Source of the DNA: Aquisalinus luteolus
Lineage (GTDB): Bacteria; Pseudomonadota; Alphaproteobacteria; Caulobacterales; Parvularculaceae
DNA: 64,000 nt
Assembly (NCBI RefSeq): GCF_009712425.2
Contig: NZ_VCJR02000001.1
Location: forward strand, 496,001 to 560,000
Direction of reading: 5' to 3'
Shown: piece by piece, positions 48,489 to 56,664 of the stretch
Layout of the letters: every line of letters begins with the position of its first letter
Position numbering within the stretch: position 1 is the stretch's first letter
The notes under the pieces: generated by a model
What the model saw: the letters and a program-made list of their open reading frames with translations, nothing else
Told to the model about the DNA's origin: nothing
Database searches by the model: none
Position numbers and translations under genes: made by a program

Positions 48489-50624
48489 CTAGTATGTTGC
48501 TGTCCAGCGGATTGCGACTTTGCCATTGCGACCGGGGGCGAGAACGCCGGCAAAGCTGCGCTCATATTCCTCGTTGAAAACATTGTCGAACCCGGCATCC
48601 ACGCGCAGGCCGGCAAGGGAACCGGTAGCCGGTGCCCAGGAGGCATAGATATCGCTGACGAGATAGCCATCGCGTTCCTGCGCCGGATCGTTGACCTTGT
48701 CATGGTCTGCGGCGAGTTCCGTCCGTAGGCCGATCTTCGTGTCGATCTCCGGGAATTTCACGCCCCAGTTCACGTTCAGCCGGTTGGGCGAAAGGATGCC
48801 GACATAGTCGCCGGTATCGCGGTTCTCGCCATCGATGCTGGAGAAGTTGATGGAGGCGAAGTATCGCGCATTGTCGTAATCGGCTTCCAGTTCCCAGCCT
48901 TCCAGCGTGGCATTGGCGACATTGGCATAGTTGGACGTACCTGCGTTGCATGCTCCGGCGCCCGGCGCGAAGCAGCCCGGCGAAAAGGCGAAATCGACAT
49001 TGAGATCGATCAGATTGTCCACGTCGGAGGAATAGTACCCCGCCTTCACCTGCAAGCTGTCGGACGGCGCGAACAGGTCAGCGAACTGCACACCGCCGCC
49101 AATCTCCCAGCTGGTCGATTCTTCCGACTGAAGGTCAGGGTTCGGGATGAAATAGTTCTCCGCCTCGACACCCGGGCCGAGGGGGATGACGAAGTGGATA
49201 TCGTCAGCGAACAATTCGTTGAAGGATGGTGCGCGGAAGGCTTCGGCATAATTGGCATAGAGCAGCGACCATTCCGTTGGGCGCCAGGCAAGCCCGGCCT
49301 TGGCAGATGTCGCATCATCCTCGATCTCCAGATCATCAGCGGGCGAACTTGACGAGAAGCTGTCATGGCGTATGGCCGGGATGAAGCTGAACTGGCCGAT
49401 GCCGGTCTCGATCTCCAGTTCAGCCTGCGCAAACAGGCCGGTTGTCTCGGCGCTCGCATCCGGCACGCCCCCGCGTGTCCCGTCAGTGGTGTCATTATCC
49501 GTGCCCGTCTGCTCGTCTTCATAATATTCACCGCCATAGGTGAAAGTTAGGCTGGCGGCAGGGGACAGGGTGAAGCGGCTGCGGTTGTCGAAAACGAAAC
49601 CGGTGCTTTCGACCGTGCGCCCGATCGTGCGGTCGCTGTCGACCTCGTCTTCATCGACTGAGGCTTCGTTGGCATAGACGATAAGCCCCGCATTGATGAG
49701 ATCATTGCCAGCCGGGTTGAAGGAGAGGGCGCTGCGCCAGCTATCGCTGCGGATTTCCTTTTCTACCAGGTCACCTTCATTGGCACCCTGGCCATTATTC
49801 GGCTCTACCGCATCATCGGTGTAACCGGTCCAGCTTGCTTCAAGGCGCAAGGCTTCTGTCAGCTGGGCCGAGCCCTTGATGAGGCCGGAGAGGAGTTTAT
49901 CGTCGGCAGTCAGTTCCAGCCCGTTGCCAAGGCTGATATCGCCGGCTTCGCGGCGGGTGAGGGAGGCGAGGCCATCGAACCGTCCGTCAGCGGAGCGCCC
50001 GAAGACGGTGCCGCCAATCCGGCTCTCGCCATTGACGTCCTGATAGCCAGCGCCGAGGCGATAGCCGAACTGCTCGCCATCACCGAGAAGGTCTGAAGCA
50101 TCGAGTGTGCGCAGGGCGATGACGCCGCCAAGGGCGCCTGACCCGTAGAGGGCGGAGCTGGGGCCGCGCACGACTTCTGCCTGGGCGACAAGGTCCGGCT
50201 CGATGAAGAACCGGCCATCATGGCCTGAAATGAAGCTCTGACGAACACCATCGAACAGGATGACCACGCCTTCGCCCTCGATACCGCGAATCGACGGCGT
50301 CTCGCCGGTGCGCCGCGGGCCACCATCGAAGCGGATGCCTGGCTCTTCGTCGAAAAGGTCCGAGATGGAGGAGGCGAGCTTGTCCTCGATTTCCTCCGTG
50401 GTGATGACTGAGACCGACCCCGGATAGTCAAAGGCTGGCATCGGGTTGCGCGTTGCCGTGATGGTGAAGACCTCCCCGGCATAGGCAAGGTCGGTAACGG
50501 TCTGGTCCTTGCCGGTTACCGTCTCTGCTGACTCGGCGGCCTGTTGGGCGATAGCCGTGGCGGGAAGGCTGGACAGGGCGGCACCCAGTGCCAGGGCGGT
50601 GGTGGTGAGCAGAAGCTTTTTCAT
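48489..50624 (-). CDS. TonB-dependent heme/hemoglobin-type outer membrane receptor
   Basis: The protein has 711 residues. The signal peptide covers residues about 1-27 (MKKLLLTTTALALGAALS...AIAQQ). A TonB-box-like stretch and plug domain follow (about residues 45-165) with SIRGIEGEGVVILFDGVRQS and AEVVRGPSSALYGSGALGGVIAL. The C-terminal beta barrel ends GKVAIRWTATY with an aromatic final residue. The similarity is to the hemoglobin/transferrin/lactoferrin receptor family, so heme uptake is the likely role. A Fur-type palindrome pair lies at its promoter. The plasma-membrane cytochrome b561 gene follows. No TonB/ExbBD or heme ABC transporter genes are in this window. Confidence 0.92.
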   Translation of the reverse strand: MKKLLLTTTALALGAALSSLPATAIAQQAAESAETVTGKDQTVTDLAYAGEVFTITATRNPMPAFDYPGSVSVITTEEIEDKLASSISDLFDEEPGIRFDGGPRRTGETPSIRGIEGEGVVILFDGVRQSFISGHDGRFFIEPDLVAQAEVVRGPSSALYGSGALGGVIALRTLDASDLLGDGEQFGYRLGAGYQDVNGESRIGGTVFGRSADGRFDGLASLTRREAGDISLGNGLELTADDKLLSGLIKGSAQLTEALRLEASWTGYTDDAVEPNNGQGANEGDLVEKEIRSDSWRSALSFNPAGNDLINAGLIVYANEASVDEDEVDSDRTIGRTVESTGFVFDNRSRFTLSPAASLTFTYGGEYYEDEQTGTDNDTTDGTRGGVPDASAETTGLFAQAELEIETGIGQFSFIPAIRHDSFSSSSPADDLEIEDDATSAKAGLAWRPTEWSLLYANYAEAFRAPSFNELFADDIHFVIPLGPGVEAENYFIPNPDLQSEESTSWEIGGGVQFADLFAPSDSLQVKAGYYSSDVDNLIDLNVDFAFSPGCFAPGAGACNAGTSNYANVANATLEGWELEADYDNARYFASINFSSIDGENRDTGDYVGILSPNRLNVNWGVKFPEIDTKIGLRTELAADHDKVNDPAQERDGYLVSDIYASWAPATGSLAGLRVDAGFDNVFNEEYERSFAGVLAPGRNGKVAIRWTATY

Positions 50625-50638
50625 GATGACCCCTCATC

Positions 50639-50661
50639 GATAATTATTGCGAACGATTATC
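50639..50661. promoter_or_regulatory. Fur-like dyad near the TonB receptor start
   Basis: GATAAT (50639-50644) and ATTATC (50656-50661) are inverted arms around TATTGCGAACG. The central TTGCGAA-n-GATTATCA pattern resembles Fur boxes. It lies 15 bases upstream of the receptor start codon, where a repressor would block transcription or translation. Confidence 0.6.
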
Positions 50662-50688
50662 AGTTTCATAACAGGCAAAATTCAAAAT

Positions 50689-50713
50689 GCAAATGATTCT
50701 TAGAATGATTTGC
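50689..50713. promoter_or_regulatory. Fur-like near-perfect 25-base palindrome
   Basis: The arms GCAAAT and ATTTGC (50689-50694 and 50708-50713) and inner arms ATTCT/AGAAT (50696-50700, 50702-50706) give 11 matched pairs of 12. The content AATGATTCT matches the Fur hexamer repeats. It is central in the divergent region and could control both genes. Confidence 0.7.
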
Positions 50714-50781
50714 AAATAATGCGAGATTGGTGTAGCTGCTGGCAAACACCAACCATTCATATGACTTTCAGGGGACAAGCC

Positions 50782-51870
50782 GTGATCAGACATTCATCTA
50801 TCTCATCCAGACTGAAATTTGCCGGGCTCTGCGCCGTCGCAGCATTGGCAACGGGCTGTGCAACGCAGCCTGCCAGTCCGGAAACCGCATCTTCTCTTCA
50901 GGCTTCGACGACACGGGCCTCAGCCAGTCCCACATCCGAAGAGCAGAAAAAAGAGCAGGACAGGGCTGCGATCCTGGCGATGGCCGGGGACTACAAGGTC
51001 AGTTTCGATTTCACCGAAACGGTGCCGTTTGTGGCTGGATATGAACTGAAGGAGCCGAAACTGTCCGGCGGCCATGAGGTCGTTCGGGTGATTCGCAATG
51101 ATGAGGATTTCATCAGCCTGCAGCATATCCTCGTCGTCGGCGGAGAGCAGAAGTTCCCGATCAAGCACTGGCGGCAGGACTGGATCTATGAGCCGGCCTC
51201 GATCCCGGAGTATGTGGGCGGGAATGCCTGGCAGAAACGCGAATTCTCCGCTGCCGAGCGTGACGGAAAATGGGCGCAGCTCGTCTATCAGGTCGATGAT
51301 GGCCCGCGCTATGGTGCGCTGGCGGAGTGGACGCACGAAAACGGCGTTTCCAGCTGGACATCGCCGCCCAATATGCGCCCGCTGCCCCGTCGTGATGCGA
51401 CGACACGGGATGACTATGACGCCATCCTGGCAACCAACCGCCACGCGATCACGCCGAATGGCTGGGTGCATGAGCAGGACAATTCCAAACTCATCCTGCG
51501 CAATGGAGAACCACAGGTTCTCGCGCGGGAAGTTGGTATCAACACCTACAACAAGTATGACGATTTCGATGTCGGTATTGCCGACGATTACTGGGCTGCG
51601 ACGGCCGAGTATTGGGCGATCGTGCGCGATGCGTGGACGGCGCTGGAGCAGGATTTCGATGCTTTCGGCCTGACCGTGCAGGGCGAGCCGGAGGCGCTGT
51701 ACATGCCCTTGCTCAATCTCGCAGGCGAGGTCGAGGAAGGCACCTTGAGCGTTGCCGAGGCAGGCGCACAGGCCGAGGCGCTGATCGAAGAATACACGAC
51801 GACGCAGATCGGCACTGTCAAGGAGCGCCTCGCAGAAGTCGGCAAGGAGGACGGCACGGCTTCCTACTAG
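50782..51870 (+). CDS. DUF6607 family lipoprotein, iron-associated
   Basis: The protein has 362 residues from a GTG at 50782 with AGGGGACAAGCC before it. ATG codons at 50710 and 50761 have no ribosome binding site, and the first overlaps a Fur-like dyad. The signal ends LATG|C, a lipobox. The mature protein contains MAGDYKVSFDFTETVPFVAGYELKEPKLSGGHEVV (about residues 69-103), HWRQDWIYEP and RYGALAEWTHENGVSSWTSPP, which match DUF6607. Genes of this family are typically found next to TonB receptors under iron control, as here. Heme handling in the periplasm is plausible. The mechanism is unknown. Confidence 0.8.
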   Translation: MIRHSSISSRLKFAGLCAVAALATGCATQPASPETASSLQASTTRASASPTSEEQKKEQDRAAILAMAGDYKVSFDFTETVPFVAGYELKEPKLSGGHEVVRVIRNDEDFISLQHILVVGGEQKFPIKHWRQDWIYEPASIPEYVGGNAWQKREFSAAERDGKWAQLVYQVDDGPRYGALAEWTHENGVSSWTSPPNMRPLPRRDATTRDDYDAILATNRHAITPNGWVHEQDNSKLILRNGEPQVLAREVGINTYNKYDDFDVGIADDYWAATAEYWAIVRDAWTALEQDFDAFGLTVQGEPEALYMPLLNLAGEVEEGTLSVAEAGAQAEALIEEYTTTQIGTVKERLAEVGKEDGTASY

Positions 51871-51938
51871 GGCCGCGCCGATTTGACTGGAGATGATTGA
51901 GGCCTATTCTTTTTGCATTGCAGCAAAAGGGATAGGCC

Positions 51939-53183
51939 ATGATACAGACACAGCCAGGTGACGGGGATCCTTTTGAGCCTCTGGCCAACGCCATTGACGG
52001 CATGGAGATGTCTAATCTTGTCGGCGCAGGTGTCCTGGTTGGTGCCGTCCTGGTTGCTGTCTTCATCAAATCCGTCGTGTGGACTCTCGCGACGAAGGCG
52101 GCCCGGCGCGGCAAGCAGCAGATGCTGACGCGTATCCTGCACCGCTCGCGCGTCGTGGCGACCATCGCTGTCGCGATACTTGCCGTCGAGCTGACCCTGC
52201 CGTTGATCACCATGCCGGAAGCGGTCGGTATCTTTGTCGACAGGATGGTAAACCTGTTCCTCATTGGAGTTTGCGGCTGGCTGGTAATACTCGTGCTCCG
52301 TGCCCTGACGGATGCGCGGATGTCGCGCTATGATATCAATGCCGAGGATAACCTGGAGGCACGGCGTATCGCGACGCGCATGCGGGTGCTGCGCCAGATG
52401 ATGACCATGGTCATCCTGCTGGTCACGGTCGCGACCATGCTGATGACCTTCCCCAGCGTGCGGGCCATCGGCGTGTCTTTGTTCGCATCCGCCGGTGTCG
52501 CCGGGATCGTCATCGGCTTTGCAGCGCGGCCCGTATTGTCCAACCTGCTCGCAGGTATCCAGATCGCGCTGACCCAGCCTATCCGCATCGGCGATGCGGT
52601 GATCATGGAAGGCGAGTGGGGCTGGATCGAGGAGATCACCTCGACCTATGTGGTCGTGAAAATCTGGGACTGGCGGCGTCTCGTCGTGCCGCTGACGCAG
52701 ATCATCGAAAAGCCTTTCCAGAACTGGACGCGCGAGACCGCGTCGATCATCGGCAGCGTCGTCTGGCATCTGGATTATACCGCGCCTGTCGGCAGGATGC
52801 GAGAGAAGCTGAAGGAGTTTCTCGACGAGTCAGAGCTGTGGGATGGTGATGTGCAGGTGCTGCAGGTGATCGAGACCAGCGAAGAGACGATGGAACTGCG
52901 TGCTTTGATGAGCGCGAAGAACTCACCCACGGCTTGGGATCTGCGCTGCGAGATCCGTGAGAAGATGATTTCCTGGTTGCAGGCTGAATGCCCGGGTGCG
53001 CTGCCGCGCCGTCGTGGCCAGCTGCAGATCGACCAAAGCGATATTGCCATCACAGAGGAAGAGCGACCATCCGCCGATAGCGGCAAGGACAGGAATATCT
53101 CCGATCAGATCCAGCACCCTGAAGATGGAGAGGGTACTGACGAAAAAAAAGCTGCCGGCCACGAGGATAGCCGGCAGCAGTAG
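51939..53183 (+). CDS. MscS-type mechanosensitive channel
   Basis: The protein has 414 residues. Four transmembrane helices are predicted (about residues 24-46, 66-90, 100-122, 145-175) before the MscS core. The pore helix and core read SLFASAGVAGIVIGFAARPVLSNLLAGIQIALTQPIRIGDAVIMEGEWGWIEEI (about residues 177-230), the family signature. The C-terminal domain follows. The last 50 residues are charged and Asp/Glu/Lys-rich, an extension that looks disordered. AAGGGATAGGCC precedes the ATG. The final codons overlap a terminator for the opposite strand (53143-53178), so the 3' end serves two roles. Confidence 0.92.
   Translation: MIQTQPGDGDPFEPLANAIDGMEMSNLVGAGVLVGAVLVAVFIKSVVWTLATKAARRGKQQMLTRILHRSRVVATIAVAILAVELTLPLITMPEAVGIFVDRMVNLFLIGVCGWLVILVLRALTDARMSRYDINAEDNLEARRIATRMRVLRQMMTMVILLVTVATMLMTFPSVRAIGVSLFASAGVAGIVIGFAARPVLSNLLAGIQIALTQPIRIGDAVIMEGEWGWIEEITSTYVVVKIWDWRRLVVPLTQIIEKPFQNWTRETASIIGSVVWHLDYTAPVGRMREKLKEFLDESELWDGDVQVLQVIETSEETMELRALMSAKNSPTAWDLRCEIREKMISWLQAECPGALPRRRGQLQIDQSDIAITEEERPSADSGKDRNISDQIQHPEDGEGTDEKKAAGHEDSRQQ
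53143..53178 (-). terminator. Minus-strand Rho-independent terminator inside the mscS 3' end
   Basis: Read on the minus strand, a perfect 9-bp GC-rich stem (GCTGCCGGC/GCCGGCAGC, 53151-53159 with 53170-53178) is followed by eight T residues (53150 down to 53143). It would end transcripts coming from the small gene at 53315-53392. It overlaps the last codons of mscS. Confidence 0.85.
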
Positions 53184-53314
53184 GAAAACGGAAAACCGGT
53201 CGAGGGTGGGATCGCAGGGCGTCAGGATGACAAGGCGCACCTGCTGGGTGAAGTGTCCCTGGCTTGTGAGGGGATCAGGGACTAACCGGGTTTACTCTCC
53301 GCCTTCGAAAACCG

Positions 53315-53392
53315 TCAGAGCAGGGGTGCCAGCGCGACGGCATAGCCGGTCAGGACCATGCCTGCGATACCAGCCCCCAGAAAACGGGCCAT
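53315..53392 (-). CDS. Putative 25-residue membrane peptide
   Basis: The ATG at 53392 has an excellent ribosome binding site, AAAGGAG, eight bases upstream. The product begins MARFLGAGIAGMVLTGYAVA and stays hydrophobic, a single membrane-spanning peptide with one basic residue near the start. It ends TGA at 53315. The minus-strand terminator 137 bases further on gives a defined transcript. A TTCCTATC-type regulatory site lies just upstream (53455-53501). It is too short to prove by homology. Ribosome binding site, hydrophobic pattern and flanking signals all favour expression. Function is unknown. It may be a stress-induced small membrane protein. Confidence 0.55.
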   Translation of the reverse strand: MARFLGAGIAGMVLTGYAVALAPLL

Positions 53393-53454
53393 GTGTTTAT
53401 CTCCTTTCGTTAAAGCGTTAAGCGTTTGACAACAAGGAGATAAGCGACACCACG

Positions 53455-53501
53455 ATAGGAACAATAACCAAGTAAAATAATTTTTGATAGGAATAAGCTA
53501 T
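53455..53501. promoter_or_regulatory. OxyR-like half-site pair, ATAG-N7-CTAT
   Basis: ATAG-GAATAAG-CTAT (53487-53501) is a perfect ATAG-N7-CTAT unit. A second, half-conserved unit (ATAG at 53455-53458, opposite arm GGTT/AACC at 53466-53469) lies 17 bases away. The octamer TTCCTATC (minus strand) occurs at both ends. They sit upstream of the small membrane-peptide gene and at the end of the regulator gene. Confidence 0.55.
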
Positions 53502-54436
53502 CAGCCTATCAACGTCAGATCCTTGTGCTTGCGGCTGGCGATATCGCGGATGATGTCGGCTATCCTGCGATAGGCTTCGCCGCGACCGGCGCGCTTGCGC
53601 CACATCAGGGCAAGGGACCTGGTCAGGCTGCGCCCCTTCATGCGCTTGATGACAACTTCGCTTCGTGTGCGGATCTCTGACTGAACGTAGAGAGCCGGCA
53701 GGAAGCTCAACCCCATGCCCATGCCGACCATCTGGCGCAGGGCATCGAGGCTGGTGCCTTCATAATCCCGGGACAGGCGGGCGCCAAAGGTTTCACACAG
53801 GCGCATCACCTGGTCATGCAGGTGATAGTGCGGATTGAGCGACAGGACGTCCATTCCCTTGAGGTCCTCCGGGGCGAGCGTCTCGTGATCAGCAAGGGGG
53901 TGGTCGGCGGCCAGCGCCACATATAGGGGTTCGCGGAAAAGCGGTGCGCTGACGAAGTCCGGATTGTCCGATCCCTGCTGGGTGAGGATCACATCATGAA
54001 TGCCGCGCGAAAGCTCGAACTCGAGGTCGCGGGTGGCGCCTTCGCGAATATAGAGATTGAGGCCGGCGTGATGCTTGTGCAGCGTCGCGACGACGCCGGG
54101 CAGGAGATACGGGCCGACGGTCGGGCTGGTGCCGAGCCGGATGGTGCCGGACAGGCCGTGACGCGCCCCGGCGGAGAAATCCATGATGCTCTGGACTTCG
54201 TCGGTGATGCGGCTGGCATGGTCGGCGACCTCCCGTCCGGCGGGGGTAAGGGTGACACCACTGCGGTTGCGCTCGACGAGCTGCAGGCCCAGCACATTTT
54301 CAAGATTCTGTATCTGGGCGCTAAGCGATGGCTGGGTGATGCCGATCCGCTCCGCCGCCTGCCGGAAATGACTGGTTTCTTCGACAGCCAGAAGGCATTG
54401 CAATTGCTTCAGTGTCAGGAATGGATCGGTCGCCAA
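53501..54436 (-). CDS. OxyR-like LysR-type regulator lacking the peroxidatic cysteine
   Basis: The protein of 311 residues starts at a TTG with GGAGAACTGATT before it. The N-terminal helix-turn-helix is HFRQAAERIGITQPSLSAQIQNLENVLG (about residues 23-50), and the effector domain follows the OxyR layout. In E. coli OxyR, C199 and C208 form the peroxide-sensing disulfide. Here the aligned block reads H203-Y-H205-L-H-D-Q-V-M-R-L-C214, so C199 is His205 while C208 is kept as C214. The region after it (EGTSLDALRQMVGMGMGLSFLPAL) is OxyR-like. Classic disulfide sensing is therefore not possible. Sensing may use C214 alone, a metal or something else. Confidence 0.85.
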   Translation of the reverse strand: MATDPFLTLKQLQCLLAVEETSHFRQAAERIGITQPSLSAQIQNLENVLGLQLVERNRSGVTLTPAGREVADHASRITDEVQSIMDFSAGARHGLSGTIRLGTSPTVGPYLLPGVVATLHKHHAGLNLYIREGATRDLEFELSRGIHDVILTQQGSDNPDFVSAPLFREPLYVALAADHPLADHETLAPEDLKGMDVLSLNPHYHLHDQVMRLCETFGARLSRDYEGTSLDALRQMVGMGMGLSFLPALYVQSEIRTRSEVVIKRMKGRSLTRSLALMWRKRAGRGEAYRRIADIIRDIASRKHKDLTLIG

Positions 54437-54458
54437 AATCAGTTCTCCGAAGTGGTTT

Positions 54459-54484
54459 TTCCTATCAATGTATATCTCTTGATA
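54459..54484. promoter_or_regulatory. LysR-type operator with TTCCTATCAA
   Basis: TTCCTATCAA (54459-54468) starts an inverted repeat, TATCAA-N10-TTGATA (54463-54484). The same decamer occurs on the other strand at 53484-53493. The site lies 23 bases upstream of the TTG start of the OxyR-like gene, an expected autoregulatory position, and may also act on the divergent gene. Confidence 0.65.
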
Positions 54485-54595
54485 AGTTCTGCCATCGAAA
54501 AACAGTTGCAGCTTAACTGAGGATGCTGCCGCCCTATATTGTCTGACATAAAAAGCGCCCTAGCATCAGGTGCTGTCTGAAAGGAGGCACAGTCC

Positions 54596-55009
54596 TTGCG
54601 CATCTTCGGTCTTCCCCTGATCCCGGTCATCGTCGCCGGTGTCATCTTCAACGTGATCAGCTTTGGCTGGTATGCGTACTTCTTCGGCGATGAATGGATC
54701 GTTTCCCATGGCTTTGCCGAAGCGGCAGCCCATTCCGGCTCACCGCTTTGGCGCATGGTCAGCCCGCTGCTGGCCTTCGCGCAGGTGATCGGGCTGGGAC
54801 TTGTGCTGCAATGGCGCGGCTGGCCGGATATCGGCGGGACGATCGCGACGGCATTGATCGTGGCGCTGCTCTTCGCCGTGCCGGTGCTGGCTTACGATCC
54901 CGTAAACCTGCCCTCCCATAATGTGATCGCGTTTGTCATCGATGCCGGTCACCTTATACTTGCCTGGATCGCGTCGGCGCTGGTGCTGACGGCGATGCGT
55001 CGGGATTGA
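54596..55009 (+). CDS. DUF1761 family membrane protein
   Basis: The protein of 137 residues starts at TTG, with a strong AAGGAGG eight bases upstream. TTG is unusual but is the only start that fits. It has four transmembrane segments: about residues 4-23 (IPVIVAGVIFNVISFGWYAYFFGDEW), 51-70, 80-99 and 112-133. The N-terminal G-V-x-x-N...G-x-x-W-Y...F-G-x-x-W pattern is the DUF1761 signature. Function is unknown. It is divergent from the OxyR-like gene and is followed within 6 bases by mtgA, so it may lie in an mtgA operon. Confidence 0.85.
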   Translation: MRIFGLPLIPVIVAGVIFNVISFGWYAYFFGDEWIVSHGFAEAAAHSGSPLWRMVSPLLAFAQVIGLGLVLQWRGWPDIGGTIATALIVALLFAVPVLAYDPVNLPSHNVIAFVIDAGHLILAWIASALVLTAMRRD

Positions 55010-55015
55010 TGTGTG

Positions 55016-55780
55016 ATGGCAGATAACAAGGGGGCAATAAGGCGACGGGCGACCGCGCGCAAGCGGCAGCGCCGACGGAAGTCGGGCGCGCTCTATCTCG
55101 ACTGGCCCCTGGTGGGAAAAACAGTATTGCGCCTTGTTGGTGGCGGTCTGTTCCTGTCGATCCTCTGGACCGTGCTCTACCTCGTCGTGCCCGTGCCTGG
55201 CACCACCCAGATGGGCTGGCGCGCCCTGCAGGGGCAGGAGGTGCGCCATGACTGGGTACCACTCGATGAAATCTCGCCGCATCTGGTACGGGCGGTGATT
55301 GCCTCCGAAGATTCAAAATTCTGCCAACATTTCGGGTTTGATATGGAGCAGATCAGGCTGGCGTGGAAGGATGTTCAGGCCGGGTCCGGCTGGCGCGGGG
55401 CCTCGACCATCTCTCAGCAGACTGCGAAGAATGCCTTTCTGTGGAATGGTCGCGACCCGGTGCGCAAGCTGGCGGAGGCGTATTTTACAGGGCTGGAAGA
55501 GCTGATCTGGCCCAAGCGGCGGGTGATGGAGGTTTACCTCAACGTCGCCGAATGGGGTGACGGGCTGTTCGGGGCCGAAGCTGCAGCGCAGGGACGCTTC
55601 GGCAAGTCGGCGGCCGAACTGACGGCCTATGAGGCATCGCTGCTCGCCGCCGTGCTGCCGAGCCCGAACAAGTGGTCGGCCAATCCGCCGGGGCCGTATG
55701 TCTCGCGCCAGGCCGGCACGATCCGCGCGCGCATGGCGGTGGTCCGCAATGAGGGCCTCGATAAATGTGTGCTAGACTGA
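55016..55780 (+). CDS. mtgA: Monofunctional biosynthetic peptidoglycan transglycosylase
   Basis: The protein has 254 residues from the ATG at 55016 (a GTG one codon earlier is also possible). It polymerises lipid II into glycan chains. A basic N-terminal tail (RRRATARKRQRRRKS) and a transmembrane helix (about residues 35-60) anchor the GT51 domain in the periplasm. The catalytic Glu lies in VIASEDSKFCQHFGFD (about residues 92-107), the GT51 motif 1. GASTISQQTAKNAFL (about 128-142), KRRVMEVYLNVAEWG and AALLAAVLPSPNKW are further family motifs. It is the standard length for MtgA. Confidence 0.95.
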   Translation: MADNKGAIRRRATARKRQRRRKSGALYLDWPLVGKTVLRLVGGGLFLSILWTVLYLVVPVPGTTQMGWRALQGQEVRHDWVPLDEISPHLVRAVIASEDSKFCQHFGFDMEQIRLAWKDVQAGSGWRGASTISQQTAKNAFLWNGRDPVRKLAEAYFTGLEELIWPKRRVMEVYLNVAEWGDGLFGAEAAAQGRFGKSAAELTAYEASLLAAVLPSPNKWSANPPGPYVSRQAGTIRARMAVVRNEGLDKCVLD

Positions 55781-55803
55781 ATGATGAGAGAAGGGAGACA
55801 GTA

Positions 55804-56187
55804 ATGATCAGATCAATTTTCACGGGCGGTGCCCTGTTGCTGGCGCTCTCAGCTTGCGTCACGCCAATGCAGGGGCAGGCGCCCGCACCGGTCGATCTGC
55901 GCGGGCCGGCCCGCACGGCGGCACCGTCACAGGATGGCTGTGCGCAGGTCGTACCGATCTTCGCCCAGACCACGCAGGATGGTATCGCCAAGGAAAACGC
56001 TTACCTCGCCACCAAATATCCGGGCGCGCGCAAGGCCGACCAGTACATGACCTATTGCGGCTCTACGCCGGTGGATGTCGTCACGCTCGTCACCGAAGAC
56101 GGGTATACAGAGGAAGTCTGGTTCGACATCTCATCCTTCTTCGGCAAGACCGGCAGCGGCGATCTCGACGACAGGCTGGATGGGTAG
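55804..56187 (+). CDS. Small lipoprotein, unknown function
   Basis: The protein has 127 residues from the ATG at 55804, which follows AGGGAGACAGTA. The signal peptide ends with lipobox LALS|AC or LSAC (residues about 14-19), so it is a predicted lipoprotein. The mature sequence has a Pro-rich linker and a small domain with two cysteines (DGCAQVVPIFAQTTQDGIAKENAYLATKYPGARKADQYMTYCG, about residues 43-85) that could form a disulfide. No known family is recognised. It lies 23 bases downstream of mtgA and is probably cotranscribed. Confidence 0.65.
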   Translation: MIRSIFTGGALLLALSACVTPMQGQAPAPVDLRGPARTAAPSQDGCAQVVPIFAQTTQDGIAKENAYLATKYPGARKADQYMTYCGSTPVDVVTLVTEDGYTEEVWFDISSFFGKTGSGDLDDRLDG

Positions 56188-56285
56188 ATACCGCGCTAGA
56201 CGCCCTTCTTCTTGACCATGGGTGCAGCGCGGCATAATGCTTGACGCCTGTGTGATGCCTCGAAAGTCTCCCCGAAAGTATTGTG

Positions 56286-56654
56286 ATGGCCAAGAAGAAG
56301 TATGATTGTCTCGAATGTCCCGCCTATTGCTGCTCCTATGCGCATATTCCGGTGACGGACAAAGACATCACCCGGCTGGCAAAATATTTCGATGTGTCAT
56401 GGGAAAAGGCTCGCAAGAAATTTATCAAGAAGGGCGATGACGAGAGCCCGCTCGTGCTGCGCCATCAGGAGGACGAGCATTTCGACACGATCTGCCAGTT
56501 TATCGACCTGGAGACGCGCAATTGCACGATTTATGAGGCGCGCCCTGAAATCTGCCGCACCTTCCCGACGCAGAACCGCTGCGGCTATTACGATTTCCTG
56601 ATGTTCGAACGCGAAGTGCAGGACGACGACGAATGGATCGCCACGACCAGCTAG
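56286..56654 (+). CDS. YkgJ family cysteine-cluster protein
   Basis: The protein has 122 residues from the ATG at 56286 (a GTG directly before it is also in frame). The YkgJ signature has an N-terminal C-x-x-C-x-x-x-C-C (KKYDCLECPAYCCSYAHIPVT, about residues 4-24) and a later block ETRNCTIYEARPEICRTFPTQNRCGYYDF (about residues 76-104). These cysteines bind zinc or an iron-sulfur cluster in the family. Function is unknown. The gene is followed by an FAD oxidase after 10 bases, so a two-gene operon is probable. Confidence 0.9.
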   Translation: MAKKKYDCLECPAYCCSYAHIPVTDKDITRLAKYFDVSWEKARKKFIKKGDDESPLVLRHQEDEHFDTICQFIDLETRNCTIYEARPEICRTFPTQNRCGYYDFLMFEREVQDDDEWIATTS

Positions 56655-56664
56655 GCGCCCGCTG

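Noticed and set aside
53401-53430. Repeats of GTTAA in the small-gene leader as a CtrA site
   Set aside because: The TTAA units are 4 bases apart, not the 7 required.
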